Of a stretch of 64,000 nt of DNA, positions 49,904 through 60,689 are shown piece after piece (the first letter of the stretch is position 1; every line of letters starts with the position of its first letter). The position numbers and the translations under genes were made by a program. The stretch spans positions 24,575,901-24,639,900 of the forward strand of contig OX291549.1 of NCBI GenBank assembly GCA_946406115.1, read 5' to 3'. The notes beneath the pieces are model-generated. The model saw nothing but the letters and a program-made list of their open reading frames with translations, was not told the DNA's origin and did no database searches. The stretch is from Apoda limacodes. Lineage: Eukaryota; Arthropoda; Insecta; Lepidoptera; Limacodidae.

Positions 49904-50727
49904 TGTTAGATTATTGCTCTTTGTGTGATTAATTTTAATAAAAATCAATGTATAAAAAGTTGATCAATTGATATAATACATGAATAATGATTGCTTATTT
50001 TCATTAATTAATTGAATGCTGTGTAAAATCATATTGTATGTAGTTTTACACAATTTATTAGATAGGTAATAATATCTGTAGTCTAAATGTTTATTTCGAA
50101 GATCAAAAACAGTTCTGTTATAATGGTGGGATTCTGGTGTGCTACCTGACCGCTCCACCCGATCATGTTGTTTGTCACTACTAATAAAAGGGTTGAGAGC
50201 GGGGCAGTTGTGAATTACAGTTGAAGCCTACTGTGTTGTGTAATAAAATCAGTGAAAGTATATAGTGTACAAAATGTATAAAGTGACGCTGCCGAAAATT
50301 AATGAGAATTCAATATTTAAAACACTTCAGTTAAGTACAATTGATTATGTAACTTCTTTTTGTAAAGATGATATTTTATCGTGTGTTTTTTGATGGCGAT
50401 TTGATTTGATTATGTATATTTTATTATAGTATAAATGTTAAATTACATAAGTAATACTTAGCTGACAGTGTTAGCTCTTTGTGGCATTTGGCTGGACCAG
50501 TCATTAAGGTCCTTAGTAATTACAATTGTTGTTCTAGCAGTTTGTGAATAGCTTACGAATCTTAGATCTCGTAAAAGTTGTGATAATTTTGTTATTCTAA
50601 TAAAATATTCAAAAGAGCGCATGCTAGAGAGTTGCTTCTCACTAGAACGCCACTTTGATTCCGAAACAGTTGTAGTTTATAGACATTTCATATTCATTTT
50701 CATATTTATTATACCGTCAAAGCTAAA
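49904..50727 (+). mobile_element. 824-bp insertion with 5-bp target duplication (solo LTR-like)
   Basis: ORF2 is interrupted after ...gcgactacttctactac, and resumes with actac|gtgcggcgagtc. 'actac' is present at both edges (49899-49903 and 50728-50732). Removing the insert and one copy restores the reading frame exactly (VRDYFYYVRRVTEED). The insert starts TGTTAG and ends GCTAAA, close to the TGTTAG...CTAACA form of many LTRs, and has AT-rich polyadenylation-like text but no coding region. A solo LTR of a BEL/Pao or gypsy element is the most likely identity; another non-autonomous element with 5-bp duplication is possible. Confidence 0.8.
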
Positions 50728-52071
50728 ACTACGTGCGGCGAGTCACTGAAGAAGACGGCCTTTCACCTGCTCACGAACTAATAGTTGCGGTGGTTAAGTA
50801 TAAGACAATAAAAATGTTATGCTGTCTAGTTTACCTACCTCCCAGTTACAACGACAAACAGTCTTTAGACGTATTACAAGTTATTGAAAATGCAATATGT
50901 ATGTTTCCTATTACTTTTTATTGTTAGGCGATTTCAATCTGAATTCGATAAGTAAAAACGTCACAGACCAATTTCAATGTTTTCTCGATTATGGTAATCT
51001 AAAACAATATGGCAATATTTTTAACTATAACGGAGGGCAGTTAGATCTAGGAATAGGCAATGTGAGTTGCGAGCGTGTGAGTGTGTCGGATAATGTTACT
51101 GCGTTGGTTCCCCCCGAAGTGAGCGTCAAATGGTCACCCGTCCGCGCGGTGATTGCTCAGCCGTTGATACCACCTCCTTCAGCCCCTTGCCTCCGCATCT
51201 CTCACCTATGTCTTCCACCCCGAATGGAACTACCGTAAGGCTGACTTGCACTCGCTTTACGAAGCTATCGCTAGCATACACTGGAGTGACGTCACCAGTA
51301 CTGAAGATTTAAACAACGCTGTTAATATTCTATACCGTAAACTTTTTACTTTCATTAATAGCTACGTTCCAAGCAAAACGCGTAGGCAGTGCACCAATCG
51401 TTTCAAATATCCAACATGGATTCACAGCAGACATTATACGAAATATAAAAAACAAACATTATAATCATAAAAAAATTAAGCAACAGGGCATGCAGGTTAA
51501 TAAAGAATTATTTAAATATTATTGCCAATTAACTAAAACACAAATTCAGCATTCATATGACCAATACATTAAAGCTAAACAACATAAAATTTGTAAAGAA
51601 CCATCACTATTCTGGTTATATATTAAGGATCAACAAAGCAGTCAACAAAGTAACAACAAATACTGCTATAAAGATAAAACCGTATCGAAACAAAGCGCTG
51701 TTGATGCATTTGCTGAACACTTTGCCTCTGTATTTTTGTATTCCATTCCATCCCTAGACCTCGCAAACACCTATCCGCGCACAGGCGACGCGCGAGATTC
51801 ATTCTGAGTCTCCAAGGACACGGTAAGCCTCAAAGATCTTAAGTAGATGGGCAGTAAAGCGGCTATGACCATTATCATCGCCGGGTCCCGACGATATACC
51901 TCCATTTCTTTTCAAGTACCGTACTATAAAAACCATTAATCCATATCTACAACCTTTCGATCGCAACTGATACTTATCCAACCTGCTGGAAGACATCTAG
52001 GGTCACACCAGTACCTAAAAGTTCATTAAGGTATCAAGTAGACGAGCACAGACCTATCGCTGTAAATTAAG

Positions 52072-52329
52072 GTGCGGTTATCAGATGCTCAACACGGATT
52101 TCGAACGGGTCGATCTATCTCAACAAATAATTTAAATTTTGTAGAATATACACAAACTAAAATGGACTTAGGACGACAATTAGATACGGCCTACTTCGAC
52201 TTCCAAAAAGCTTTCGACAAGGTAGATAACGACGTTCTGATAAGCAAACCTTCAGCGATAGGTTTTACACCAAAATTATTAAAATTTTTTGCTAACAATC
52301 TTAATGGTCGTAAGCAATACGTCCAATAA
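52072..52329 (+). pseudogene. LINE ORF2 polymerase segment
   Basis: An 85-codon open piece of the polymerase of the 48.5-kb LINE: 'DAQHGFRTGRSISTNNLNF', then motif A 'YFDFQKAFDKVDNDVL' and 'LLKFFANNLNGRKQYVQ'. The next piece (52361-52576) has 'INDLPQVADDLKLYMG' in a shifted frame, with motif B lost. Confidence 0.8.
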
Positions 52330-52868
52330 GCCAACGTAGTTTATTGGGTCCCGTTATTTTTTGGTCATAATCAATGACCTACCACAAGTTGCCGATGATC
52401 TCAAGTTATACATGGGTGTTGGATCGGTAGCTGACTTACCTAGGGTACTTGTCCGTCTACCGGGCATTAATTACCAATTATTCATACAGACCTACATGGC
52501 CGAACTTAAATTTGAGAATCATAAAAGCCAGCGAGTTGTGTGTCTTTCACATACTACAAAGGGTGCCTTGGCATAAATACCTAGGTATACAGTGTGCCTG
52601 TTTTCTATTTAATTGTATAAGTTGGAAAACCAAATATTCGACTTAAGATCTTGTCTTCAAAATTTCGTAGTGTTAGAATGTCAACAAGTTAATGTCAAAA
52701 AAAAATGAGAAATTGATTTGTATCTAACACGGAAGGTATTAAAAGCATTAACGAAATTTTTTGTTGCTATGATGTCTCCCAAAATGTACTGCTGAAAGAT
52801 AAAAGACAATTAAAACTCTTAATGCATTTTTGAACTAACTAATTCTAATTTTTGTAATGCCTTGTATA

Positions 52869-52940
52869 ATTGTATAAATAAATAAATAAGTAAATAAATA
52901 AATAAACAAATAATTGAACAAATGAACAAATGAACAAATA
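52869..52940 (+). repeat. (AAAT)n / (GAACAAAT)n simple repeat
   Basis: LINE tail of aaataaataaat units running into aacaaatgaacaaatgaac units. It explains the Leu/Ile/Tyr/Phe-rich open frames on the minus strand, which are not genes. Confidence 0.85.
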
Positions 52941-53160
52941 ACGCCTCGCTTCTGCAGCGCATCGGGGATGTTCACTGAATCGCGTGTAGACTGCCTTCCG
53001 ACTATCATGCGTAGGAGGGCAGCCTCGACGGCGCGGAGGACGAGAGCCAACATTAACGGCCGCCTGAGTGTGGTTGCGGACCGCATGAATGGCCCATTTT
53101 TGGGACACTGGATGTTCTTGCATGCACCAGTACCCCATAACTATTATGCTTACAGCTGAT
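52941..53160 (+). mobile_element. LINE C-terminal fragment, GC-richer
   Basis: A plus-strand frame reads 'VDCLPTIMRRRAASTARRTR', 'RLSVVADRMNGPFLGHW', 'LHAPVPHNYY' and stops at 53157. The basic stretch and short terminal segment resemble the C-terminal ends of insect LINE polymerases. The GC content is clearly higher than that of the AT-rich tail in front. Confidence 0.4.
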
Positions 53161-53213
53161 TTCGACATTTTATTTTATTTTAAAAATATCTGAATATATG
53201 AATTAGTATTAAG

Positions 53214-53507
53214 AGTCGGTGGTGGCCGAGGGGTTGAAATTTCACTTCACGTTCCAAGTGGCGGAGGTTCGAACCCCGGGGTCGGCGTGTACCAATGAGT
53301 CTTTTCTTAATTTCTCAAGTACACTTGCTTTTTCAGTGAATGAGATCATCGTGCGGAAACCTGCATACGTCAAGAAAAAAAAAAGAGTTATGTGAAGTTA
53401 ACAATCCACACTGGGCCCACGTGTGGACTATGGCATAAATAACCCTCGCTTATGAGGGTAGGCCGTGCCCCAACAGTGGGTGGGGACGTATGAAGGCTGG
53501 CAACAAC
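53214..53507 (+). mobile_element. tRNA-derived SINE
   Basis: The head has box A tggccgaggggtt (53223) and box B ggttcgaaccc (about 53268), the two parts of the RNA polymerase III internal promoter at normal spacing. The body continues with 'gagatcatcgtgcggaaacc', an A run, 'caatccacactgggcccacg', 'gtggactatggcataaat' and 'ccgtgccccaacagtgggtg', in the order I know from common lepidopteran SINEs. It lies between LINE debris and the sulfotransferase pseudo-exon. Not a functional tRNA, because no 3' acceptor strand pairs with the 5' end. Confidence 0.85.
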
Positions 53508-53882
53508 GTTTTGTTTTGTGGTGTAACGTAAATATAACTACGGTGTAAATATCGACTACTCGCATTTATCTATGAGCTCGTTAAAGTTAATTTTTTTAAC
53601 GTGAGTCCCTTATTTACTTTCATTAACACATTAAACAGTCCCTTACTTACGCTTTTGAGAATAACAGAGTTTTGGAACCACTTCTACCGACAGCTAGCTA
53701 GTGTCAGGAGTTTTTTGTTATGAAAATCATTTTTGGCTGTTAATAGTAATCCTTGTCCAAAAGGAAAGTAGGTATCGCTTACATGAAAGTAATAAAACAC
53801 TATTGCGTATTCTCTAACAGACATTTCCCCATGAGTACGTATTTTTTTCCCGGTAAATGTAGCATATGTTGACCTCCATTAC

Positions 53883-54017
53883 CTACAAACGTAAGTTTAT
53901 AGTCGATGTCATTGATATCTTCTAAGCCCTGAAATGGTTGGGAAAGGCAGACAGACAAATTTTCACTGGTCAAGCTATGCAAGTTACTAACGGAAAAACC
54001 AGACACTTCAACGTCGC
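53883..54017 (-). other. Exon-like open frame, unknown protein
   Basis: On the minus strand ccacaccacag precedes an open 45-codon stretch that ends tttgtag|gtaatg, so acceptor and donor consensus bracket a symmetric phase-1 exon. It reads 'GFSVSNLHSLTSENLSVCL' and 'DINDIDYKLTFV'. Open frame continues past the donor for 25 codons. I do not recognise the family; a weak likeness to secreted lipid-binding proteins of the takeout/JHBP type is only an impression. No partner exon was found nearby. Confidence 0.25.
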
Positions 54018-54093
54018 CTGTGGTGTGGTATAACTCCGGTAAACGTCACGGCATTTTAAAATTTTTCATTGTGCTCGTTAGCAACGGGTTGCT

Positions 54094-54350
54094 TTGAGAA
54101 GAACTTCAACTCTTTGGTCAAACCAGACAAACTGGAACCGACAAGTTGGCGGCAATGTATCTCCAAGGTTTATCAAAACCCACATCCCAATGTCTTTGCT
54201 GCCTCCTTCGCTGCTGGACGCCGTCAATATACGTGGCGAGAGATCCAAGGGATGTGGCTGTTTCCTTATTTCACATAAACAAAGCAAGGAGAGTGCGAGA
54301 TTATATTGGAGACTGTAAGATATAATGGAAATATTTTGTAAATAACTTAG
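54094..54350 (+). pseudogene. Sulfotransferase exon 4 paralogue, decayed
   Basis: The plus strand reads 'NFNSLVKPDKLEP' in one frame, then in another '[20 protein letters not shown]', matching the catalytic region of the intact gene (His in KTHIP). A 4-nt deletion after 'DAVN' shifts to the frame '[18 protein letters not shown]', and a TAA follows where the intact gene has Tyr201, before 'WKYFVNNL' and a donor (cttag|gtgagt). It thus has at least two frameshifts and one stop. It differs clearly from the gene at 16.8-43.7 kb and lies on the opposite strand, so it derives from a separate paralogue. No other exons of it were recognised. Confidence 0.85.
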
Positions 54351-54599
54351 GTGAGTATAATTTTCCTCAAATGATCTTTTCATAATTTTAGTTGAATGAA
54401 ATTTTTAAACCACGATTAAAATAACATTAAAGCTGAAATTGTTGGCAAGGTAAAGCTCATCACACACGGAGTATAGTTCCATGTATTATTACAACGACCT
54501 TGTAAGTAGAAGGTTATTGTATTATTATGCCAAAATAATAATAATAATACTATAATATAGCCTTTAATTTCCTTATCTCTCTTAGTGTAAGGTACAATT

Positions 54600-56745
54600 A
54601 TAGGTTAGTTAAGTGTTAGTATACATAGGTTATTTTAATGTAGTTGTTAGTATGTTATGATATATGGATCCCTTTTTGGGTAAAGGCCTCCTCCATCTTT
54701 TTCCACGCTTCTCTGTCTGCTCCTACTGTAATCCAGTCTTTCCCAGCAATTTGGATAATATCATCAGACCACCGGCTATGCGGTCTGCCAACACTCCTTT
54801 TGCCTGTTGGTCCTTTCCATCGAGTGGTTTGAATGGTCCATCTATTGTCAATGCTACGTGAAATGTGACCCGCCCATTTCCATTTTAATTTGAGAGCTTG
54901 GGTTAGAGCATCGGTAAATTTGGTTCTCTGTCTGATTAGGTCACAGCGTACTTTATTGATTTTTCTTAATTTTAATGTGCTTCTTTCCATTGCTCGTTGG
55001 GTGGATCTGATTATTTGCTTAACTTTATTTGTCAGTATCCAAGTTTGGCATCCATACAATAGACAAGGTAAGAAGCATGTGTCGAATACCACTTTTTTTA
55101 AATTTAGGCTGTAGTTTCCCTTCATTATTTCCTTCAGTGACCAATACTTTTTCCATGTTGCTATCACTCTTCGTTCGATTTCCTCTTCATTACTTGTTTT
55201 TGAAAATGAAACCTTTTTTCCTAAATAAATGTAGTTCTCGACGTATTCGATAATTTCTTCTGATACTTGGATGGGTTTTTTGCTGCTGCTTGTCATTATC
55301 TTAGTTTTGCTTGCGTTCATTTGCAAACCTACTTTTAAACTTTCTTTGTTGAGTGAACATATCATTTCTTCAAGTTCTTCCGGTTTTTCTGAAAGCAACA
55401 CAATGTCGTCTGCAAACTGAAGGTGGCTTAGATATTGACCATTTATTTTTATTCCTATATTTGTCCAATTTAAATTACTAAATATTATTTCCAATACCGC
55501 TATAAATAGTTTTGGTGACAGAGGATCCCCCTGTCTTACTCCCTGTTCTATTTTGATTTTACTTCCCCTTGTTTCTAGTTTTATTTTGCTGTTGCTGTTT
55601 GCATAAATACTTTTTATCATATTGATATATTTCTTGTGTACTTTGAAAAGTTTCAGCGCATTCCAAATAGCGTCATGGCTTATGCTATCGAATGCTTTAG
55701 AATAATCTATAAAGGCTATATACAAGGGCCTATTAAATTCCTTGTATTTGCTAATCACTTGTTCTAAAGCATGTATATGGTCCATTGTGCTAAAACCCGA
55801 GCGGAAGCCTGCTTGTGTTATTGTTAACGAGTCGTCAATTTTTTGGGCAATTCGTTGAAGTACTAGCGAAGAGAACAGTTTATACGTGCTTGCCAGTAGA
55901 TTGATTGGTCGATAATTACCTATTTGTAATGGGTTTCCCTTTTTGTAGAGGAGTATAATGTCAGAGGTGCACCATTGCTCAGGTATAGATTCTGTATTTA
56001 TGATCATATTGAATAAGTGAGTAATAGGATTTAAGAAACAGCATTCCAAGTTTGATCATTTTGTTGTTGATTCCATCAGGTCCGGGACTTTTATCTGGTT
56101 TTAAGTTTTTAATTTGGTTAAGTACTTCTAGTTCGCTGATGGGTTCAATTACATTAGACTCATTTTCATAAATAATATTATTTTGTTGTAGCTCGCTGCT
56201 GTCTTTACTACTTTTCCTGTATAAATTTTGCTAGAAAGATGTTGCATATGCGATGATATCTTTTCTTGATTTAATTTCTGATGTTTGGTTTTGAAGTTTA
56301 TGAATCCAATTTTTATGCAAGTTTAATTCTTTAAATGCTCTTTTTGTGCTTCTAAGTTTGGAAGGTTTTTTGTTATCACATTTTGTCTATGTTTGCTATA
56401 GTCTTTTTTAATTGCTTTATTTGTTGTTTTGAATAATTCACTGAGCTCCGTTCTTATTGTTTTGTCTTTTTTGTTAGTTCTCATGAGTTCTGTCCTTCTT
56501 TTTATTAATTTTTCTGTGTTTTCACTAATTATTTTATTACTCTTATTTACCTCTATTTTTGTTTTTAAACTAGTTTTTACGGCTTCTTCTAAAATGTTAT
56601 AATACTCTTGAACACTGAATTGATTTGGTTCCGAGTCCATCAAATTTGAATCAATATACAATTTCAGACTGTTAAGGTAGTTGCTTATGCCTTTTTCTCT
56701 TTTCGGAATCAGACCATAGAATGGTACGAGCAACATGTATCATAC
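54600..56745 (-). mobile_element. RTE-type LINE, 5'-truncated, recent-looking
   Basis: The minus strand from about 56745 reads the linker after the endonuclease (56323-56736: 'IKRRTELMRTNKKDKTIRTE'), a region 'NLKPDKSPGPDGINNKM', a 1-bp shift at about 56045, and then an uninterrupted polymerase. The endonuclease domain is absent, as expected for 5' truncation during target-primed integration. Confidence 0.88.
54655..56049 (-). CDS. RTE reverse transcriptase, 464-codon open frame
   Basis: The longest open frame in the window. Polymerase motifs in order: 'GNYRPINLLASTYKLFSSLV' (near residue 47), 'QAGFRSGFSTMDHI', 'YIAFIDYSKAFDSISHDAIW' (motif A, Asp ~118), 'QGVRQGDPLSPKLF' (motif B, ~170), 'LQFADDIVLLSE' (motif C with the catalytic FADD, ~212), 'NASKTKIMT', 'YIYLGKKVSF', and the C-terminal 'LKLKWKWAGHISR' and 'GRPHSRWSDD'. 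All catalytic aspartates are present. The listed Met is internal: the true ORF begins upstream and is broken by one frameshift. A working element would also need the missing endonuclease. Confidence 0.92.
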   Translation of the reverse strand: MECCFLNPITHLFNMIINTESIPEQWCTSDIILLYKKGNPLQIGNYRPINLLASTYKLFSSLVLQRIAQKIDDSLTITQAGFRSGFSTMDHIHALEQVISKYKEFNRPLYIAFIDYSKAFDSISHDAIWNALKLFKVHKKYINMIKSIYANSNSKIKLETRGSKIKIEQGVRQGDPLSPKLFIAVLEIIFSNLNWTNIGIKINGQYLSHLQFADDIVLLSEKPEELEEMICSLNKESLKVGLQMNASKTKIMTSSSKKPIQVSEEIIEYVENYIYLGKKVSFSKTSNEEEIERRVIATWKKYWSLKEIMKGNYSLNLKKVVFDTCFLPCLLYGCQTWILTNKVKQIIRSTQRAMERSTLKLRKINKVRCDLIRQRTKFTDALTQALKLKWKWAGHISRSIDNRWTIQTTRWKGPTGKRSVGRPHSRWSDDIIQIAGKDWITVGADREAWKKMEEAFTQKGIHIS

Positions 56746-57126
56746 AACAACCGAAGAAAAGTAGAAATAACTTTAAACCTGGGCTCAAAATTCCGAAAAG
56801 TGATGCCAAAATATATCCATACAAAACTGAAATATATTTTTCTAGCTGCGTATGGTAATTTGAAGTTTACTACTGAAAATTTATCGTTATATGCCTGGTT
56901 ATATTTTATATTAAATATAATAGCTACGTTTGTGATGGTCTTTAGTCCTGTAAGGGATATTGGGAGGTAAATTAGTCATAAAAATCTTAAAACCATCTCA
57001 TGATTGATATATATATTATTATATACATACAAATATTGCATTTTTAGGATACCGTACACAACGGGTGTTTAATGGTTTCTATCTTTTAGGCCAAACTGGG
57101 TAGACGCCTAAGTTTTTTATAGATTA
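56746..57126. other. No feature seen
   Basis: AT-rich DNA between the RTE element and a dispersed repeat. Confidence 0.4.
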
Positions 57127-57360
57127 CTAGCTGTCCCGGCGAACGTTGTTCCGCTGCCGTCCCTCTGTACCCGGCGAAAGTTGGTTTTTACCTATAGTGC
57201 CCGAGTCCGGCTCGCACTTGACATATCGAGATAAAAACTATCCTATCTTTTAAGTTGGATCAAATAACAGATATTTACGAAGTTTGATCAAAATCGGTTC
57301 CGTAGTTTAGGAGTCCATTGAGGACAAACATTGTGACACGAGATTTATATATATTAAGAT
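57127..57360 (+). repeat. Short dispersed repeat, apparently full length
   Basis: It starts actagctgtcccggcgaacg, continues with 'agtttgatcaaaatcggttc' and ends 'gtgacacgagatttatatat' plus attaagat. Elements with this start, middle and end are very frequent in lepidopteran DNA as I recall. No coding capacity. Confidence 0.6.
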
Positions 57361-57857
57361 GTATATATATTTTATAGCTAATTTCCATACAATATTTTAT
57401 GTTTTTGTTGTTTTTTCTCTATAATAGAAAAGATAAAACATACAAGCTTCAAGCATAAAATGATTATAGTGTAAGCTTAAGATTGGGATAAAAAGTATCC
57501 ACGTTTGATACTTTTCACACATTTAATTTTTGCCACCGACACCTATCTTTTGTGTAGCTTCAAAACGTTACTAACCAAAATTTTGGTTGCAAAACGAACG
57601 GTTATACGAAACACATTACGATAATTACACACACACTACCATAAAAAATGTATGTATATTGTATTTGTATAGGCAGTTTGACAGATCAACTCCAAAACCC
57701 CACCTAAGTACAGACATATTAGGTCTAAAGTTTCATATTTCTATGACAAAAGTGACCAAAATAACAAAATTATAGTAAACGAACGCTTGACAGATTGTTA
57801 CAAATGATACTAAAATGTTGATATTTTTGTCACAAATGCTAAACGAACGAATGACCG

Positions 57858-58103
57858 GTGGCACTAGTAACGAAAATAATGATTCTTCATCTAAAAAGAA
57901 CGCGCCCTACGTTAGAAGAAATAGCAATGTATATTAATAAACATCTCGGTTCTATTTTTGAACACCAGTTATGGAACCGGAACCGGCTCTTGTCAAACTT
58001 ACTACACCTCGGACATAAAGAAGTCGAACTTAGACTCGCTAAAACGCGGCCGATTGAGAGTTTTAAAACGTACGTAGTTGCGAGAATACACGAGTGTAAA
58101 TAA
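57858..58103 (+). CDS. Hypothetical 81-codon open frame
   Basis: The frame reads 'RTRPTLEEIAMYINKHLG', 'LLSNLLHLGHKEVELRLAKT', 'ESFKTYVVARIHECK'. The composition is protein-like (mixed charged and hydrophobic, codon use not simple AT drift) and GC content is higher than the flanks. I recognise no domain and see no splice partners. It could be a piece of a transposon protein or chance. Confidence 0.2.
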   Translation: MALVTKIMILHLKRTRPTLEEIAMYINKHLGSIFEHQLWNRNRLLSNLLHLGHKEVELRLAKTRPIESFKTYVVARIHECK

Positions 58104-58732
58104 ACGATGTGCGAGAACACACACAATTATTTAGGACAACTTAAAGTAAATGTTAACTTATGATTCAAACTGATAAGGGACCAGAGTTCAAATAAGGTAG
58201 TGTTATTTAAAGACTCCACACTATTTTTATAAATGCGAAAGTGTGTTTGCACGTTTGTTGGATTACACTTTGATAATAACTTTTTTTATCAAATATGGCC
58301 GCCAACTCCGTCGAACTTATTGTTCACTTGAGTCAATACTAAGGTAACTTTTCTACACGGTTTTGAACGGCAAGTGGGTTGGAACTCATTTAGTTTTTAA
58401 ACAATTCTAGTCATCACTGTACTCGACTCAGTCGGTTTTTTAACGGCCCCCCGGTAGATAGAATAGTGTATTTTCGAAGCCGCGCATGTCGAATCTGAGC
58501 TGCAGCTCAACAGGTTAATCGATTGGAGCTGCGTTTTTTAGCCGGTCTGACGCTGAGTTACATTCTACATTCACCGATGGGACTAAATGCTGTCATAGAA
58601 GTGAAACAAAAATCGTAAATAACAAGGAGACTTTGTAGTTTACTTAAAATTTTTACTGATTTAAACTTGTGTAAATAAATAGAGACTATATACGCGGTCA
58701 CAGCTGGTAATACCAAGGAAATAAGTTACTAA

Positions 58733-59515
58733 AAAATTGTAAGGCCCTTGTACCGAGCAAGGCCAAATGTAAATTTTTTGATCGGCCGTACAAGCTAGGC
58801 TTTGCTAAGAAAATTAGCGGTTTTTTATCAAGTTATGAATTTCTTCTTTAAAAGCAAAGAAAGAGTTTGATAGATCTTTCTGTAAGGAATACGTATGCGC
58901 GGTTCAACTATATTCAAAGCGTTTTTTTAACACTGGGCCTTACAAGGAACATGCCTTTCATGGTGCGCCCACCTTATAATATGTATGCTTTAGTTTTCGT
59001 CCCGAAAAAAAGGTTCAATGTATGCCAAATTCACGTCAATTTGCATTAGGTAGATTGATTTTAGTAGCTAAAGAACATTATCAGCTATCATATCATTGTT
59101 GCTAGGGTAGATAACTTCCAGGCCAACTTAAGACTATCGTAGTAACACTGCTTCTGACGCAGTATATCTGGCTAGGTGTGGCATTAAGGTGGCTTTATAT
59201 AAGTCCCATCTGTCGGTTTCAGTAAATATCCGTCGTTATTAGCGGTAAAAAGACATGGGACAGAATAATATACCCCATTCCCTGTTCCAGACGAATTAAA
59301 ATAAGAAAGACAGAATAAGGCATGCTAATATTATAAAGAGGAAAAGTTTGTGTGTTTGTCACTTAATAAATCAGGCTGTCCAGATTAATATAATACTTTT
59401 ATCTTCACGAAGCTTATACTTTCCGGCTATAGACTACATATTACCCAAACGGAAAAAATCGGTTGAGATTCAAGTAAAAATATTTAAAATACGCTCTGTA
59501 CAAAAAAGGGCATTA
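58733..59515 (-). repeat. ~775-bp inverted repeat, right copy
   Basis: Reverse-complement match to 47620-48395 (landmarks as given there). Both copies end in a 'gtaaggcccttgtac' segment next to the outer flank. Local additions near 58800-58880 are absent from the left copy. Confidence 0.85.
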
Positions 59516-59706
59516 AAAATATAATATATCTATTGGCGGCACTAGTTGCCAGTATTTATACGTTACAAATAAAGATCACTTTGAGACTTCTATAGGAGTT
59601 ATCTAGCGTAGATATTAATTGTTTTCGCTTCTAACAAAACTTAGTTCAAAAATGTACTACGTGGAATGCGATATGTGGCTTGCCCTTTCCCGCTTAAGCT
59701 TGGTAA

Positions 59707-60036
59707 CTAAAAAACAACGTGGTTCCTCAATACGGATTTTATAACGAAAAAGAAATACCTACCATACAGCTCTTTCCATACCTCGCTAAGCAACTTTAAG
59801 CTTCTTAATGAAGCCAACAGCACAGATTTCCTAATAGTTCCTAAGGGTAATGGTAAAAACTGTTTTCTCATATTGACGATGGCAACACACTCGTTATAGA
59901 CATTCTTACATAGACGCTTAGGGTATTTAAGAATGTTACGCAGTATCCCAAACGTTGCCCAGCTTAAGTTTCTTCGATTAATCGCTTTATTTATGACGTC
60001 TAACTGCACTACTTTCCAAAAATATGTATAGTACAT
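59707..60036 (-). mobile_element. RTE LINE fragment (post-polymerase region)
   Basis: A 109-codon open frame aligns by eye with the thumb region of the RTE at 10.9-11.2 kb: 'KAINRRNLSWATFGILRNIL' against 'REVNRRIQLGWAAFGKLRTI'-type text, then 'KRLCKNVYNECVAIVNM'. Short internal fragment without ends. Confidence 0.7.
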
Positions 60037-60689
60037 TACATTTCACAAGGATTCGAAAGTAACGATAAAAAGAAAGAGAAGGCTTTACAAAAAGTATTAC
60101 AAACGGTCTAAACAAAGGGAATAAAATACGTCGATCGTAACAGGGATCACGTTTTATTTATGAAATATCAGTGTTATGTGTAAAATTGATTTCAATGACT
60201 AAAATATAATATAATAATTGTTCAGTGACTCAAAACTTGATACCAACGAGTAATTTTCCATTAAAACACCTCAAATTAACCTAAAATAATGTTTTACATC
60301 CATCGATAAGAATTTTAATGATTGCGGACAATCCCGATAATCCGTATCAGCAACAAAGTCCGGATTTCAATAAGATAAGGATTGGTCCCTGCATTCGTTC
60401 TTTCAATACATATTCGTCATATTATAATGTCACATCCATATTTTAACACTTGATTAAAATCAAACTGTATATTTGTTTTAATATTAATTGATAAATGATT
60501 AAAATTATCGTGGTAGGAGAAATTTATTTAATAACTGAGTCATTGGCGGTTATAGTTATTCCCGCAGGAACTTTTGATTTTTATAAGGATAAAACGTAGC
60601 CTATGTCCTTAGTTATACAGTTTCTTTGCCTTTATGTCGGATACCAACAGAACATTTTTATATATCTTTATTTATATTTACTCTTGGCA
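60037..60689. other. No feature seen
   Basis: AT-rich sequence without recognised coding or repeat content. Confidence 0.4.

Larger units (their letters stand above)
48505..52915 (+). mobile_element. CR1/jockey-group LINE with ORF1 and ORF2
   Basis: The longest LINE in the window: a probable 5' leader (48505-48709), ORF1 (48710-49633), ORF2 with endonuclease and polymerase remnants (about 49690-52580), and an (aaat)n tail at 52870-52915. ORF2 is split by an 824-bp insertion (49904-50727). ORF2 landmarks: 'HTLYQNVRGLRSK', 'GVLLAVRDYFYY|VRRVTEED' across the insertion, 'LGDFNLNSI', 'HGFRTGRSISTNNLNFVEY', 'YFDFQKAFDKVDNDVL' and 'ADDLKLYMG'. Frameshifts and a deletion between motifs A and C make it inactive. 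Confidence 0.88.

Noticed and set aside
52835..53168. Minus-strand frames of 83 and 107 codons
   Set aside because: Repetitive Leu/Ile/Tyr/Phe stretches come from the (AAAT)n LINE tail; the remainder is antisense to a LINE fragment.
53214..53290. Functional tRNA gene
   Set aside because: Box A and box B are good, but there is no paired acceptor stem, and the downstream sequence is a SINE body.
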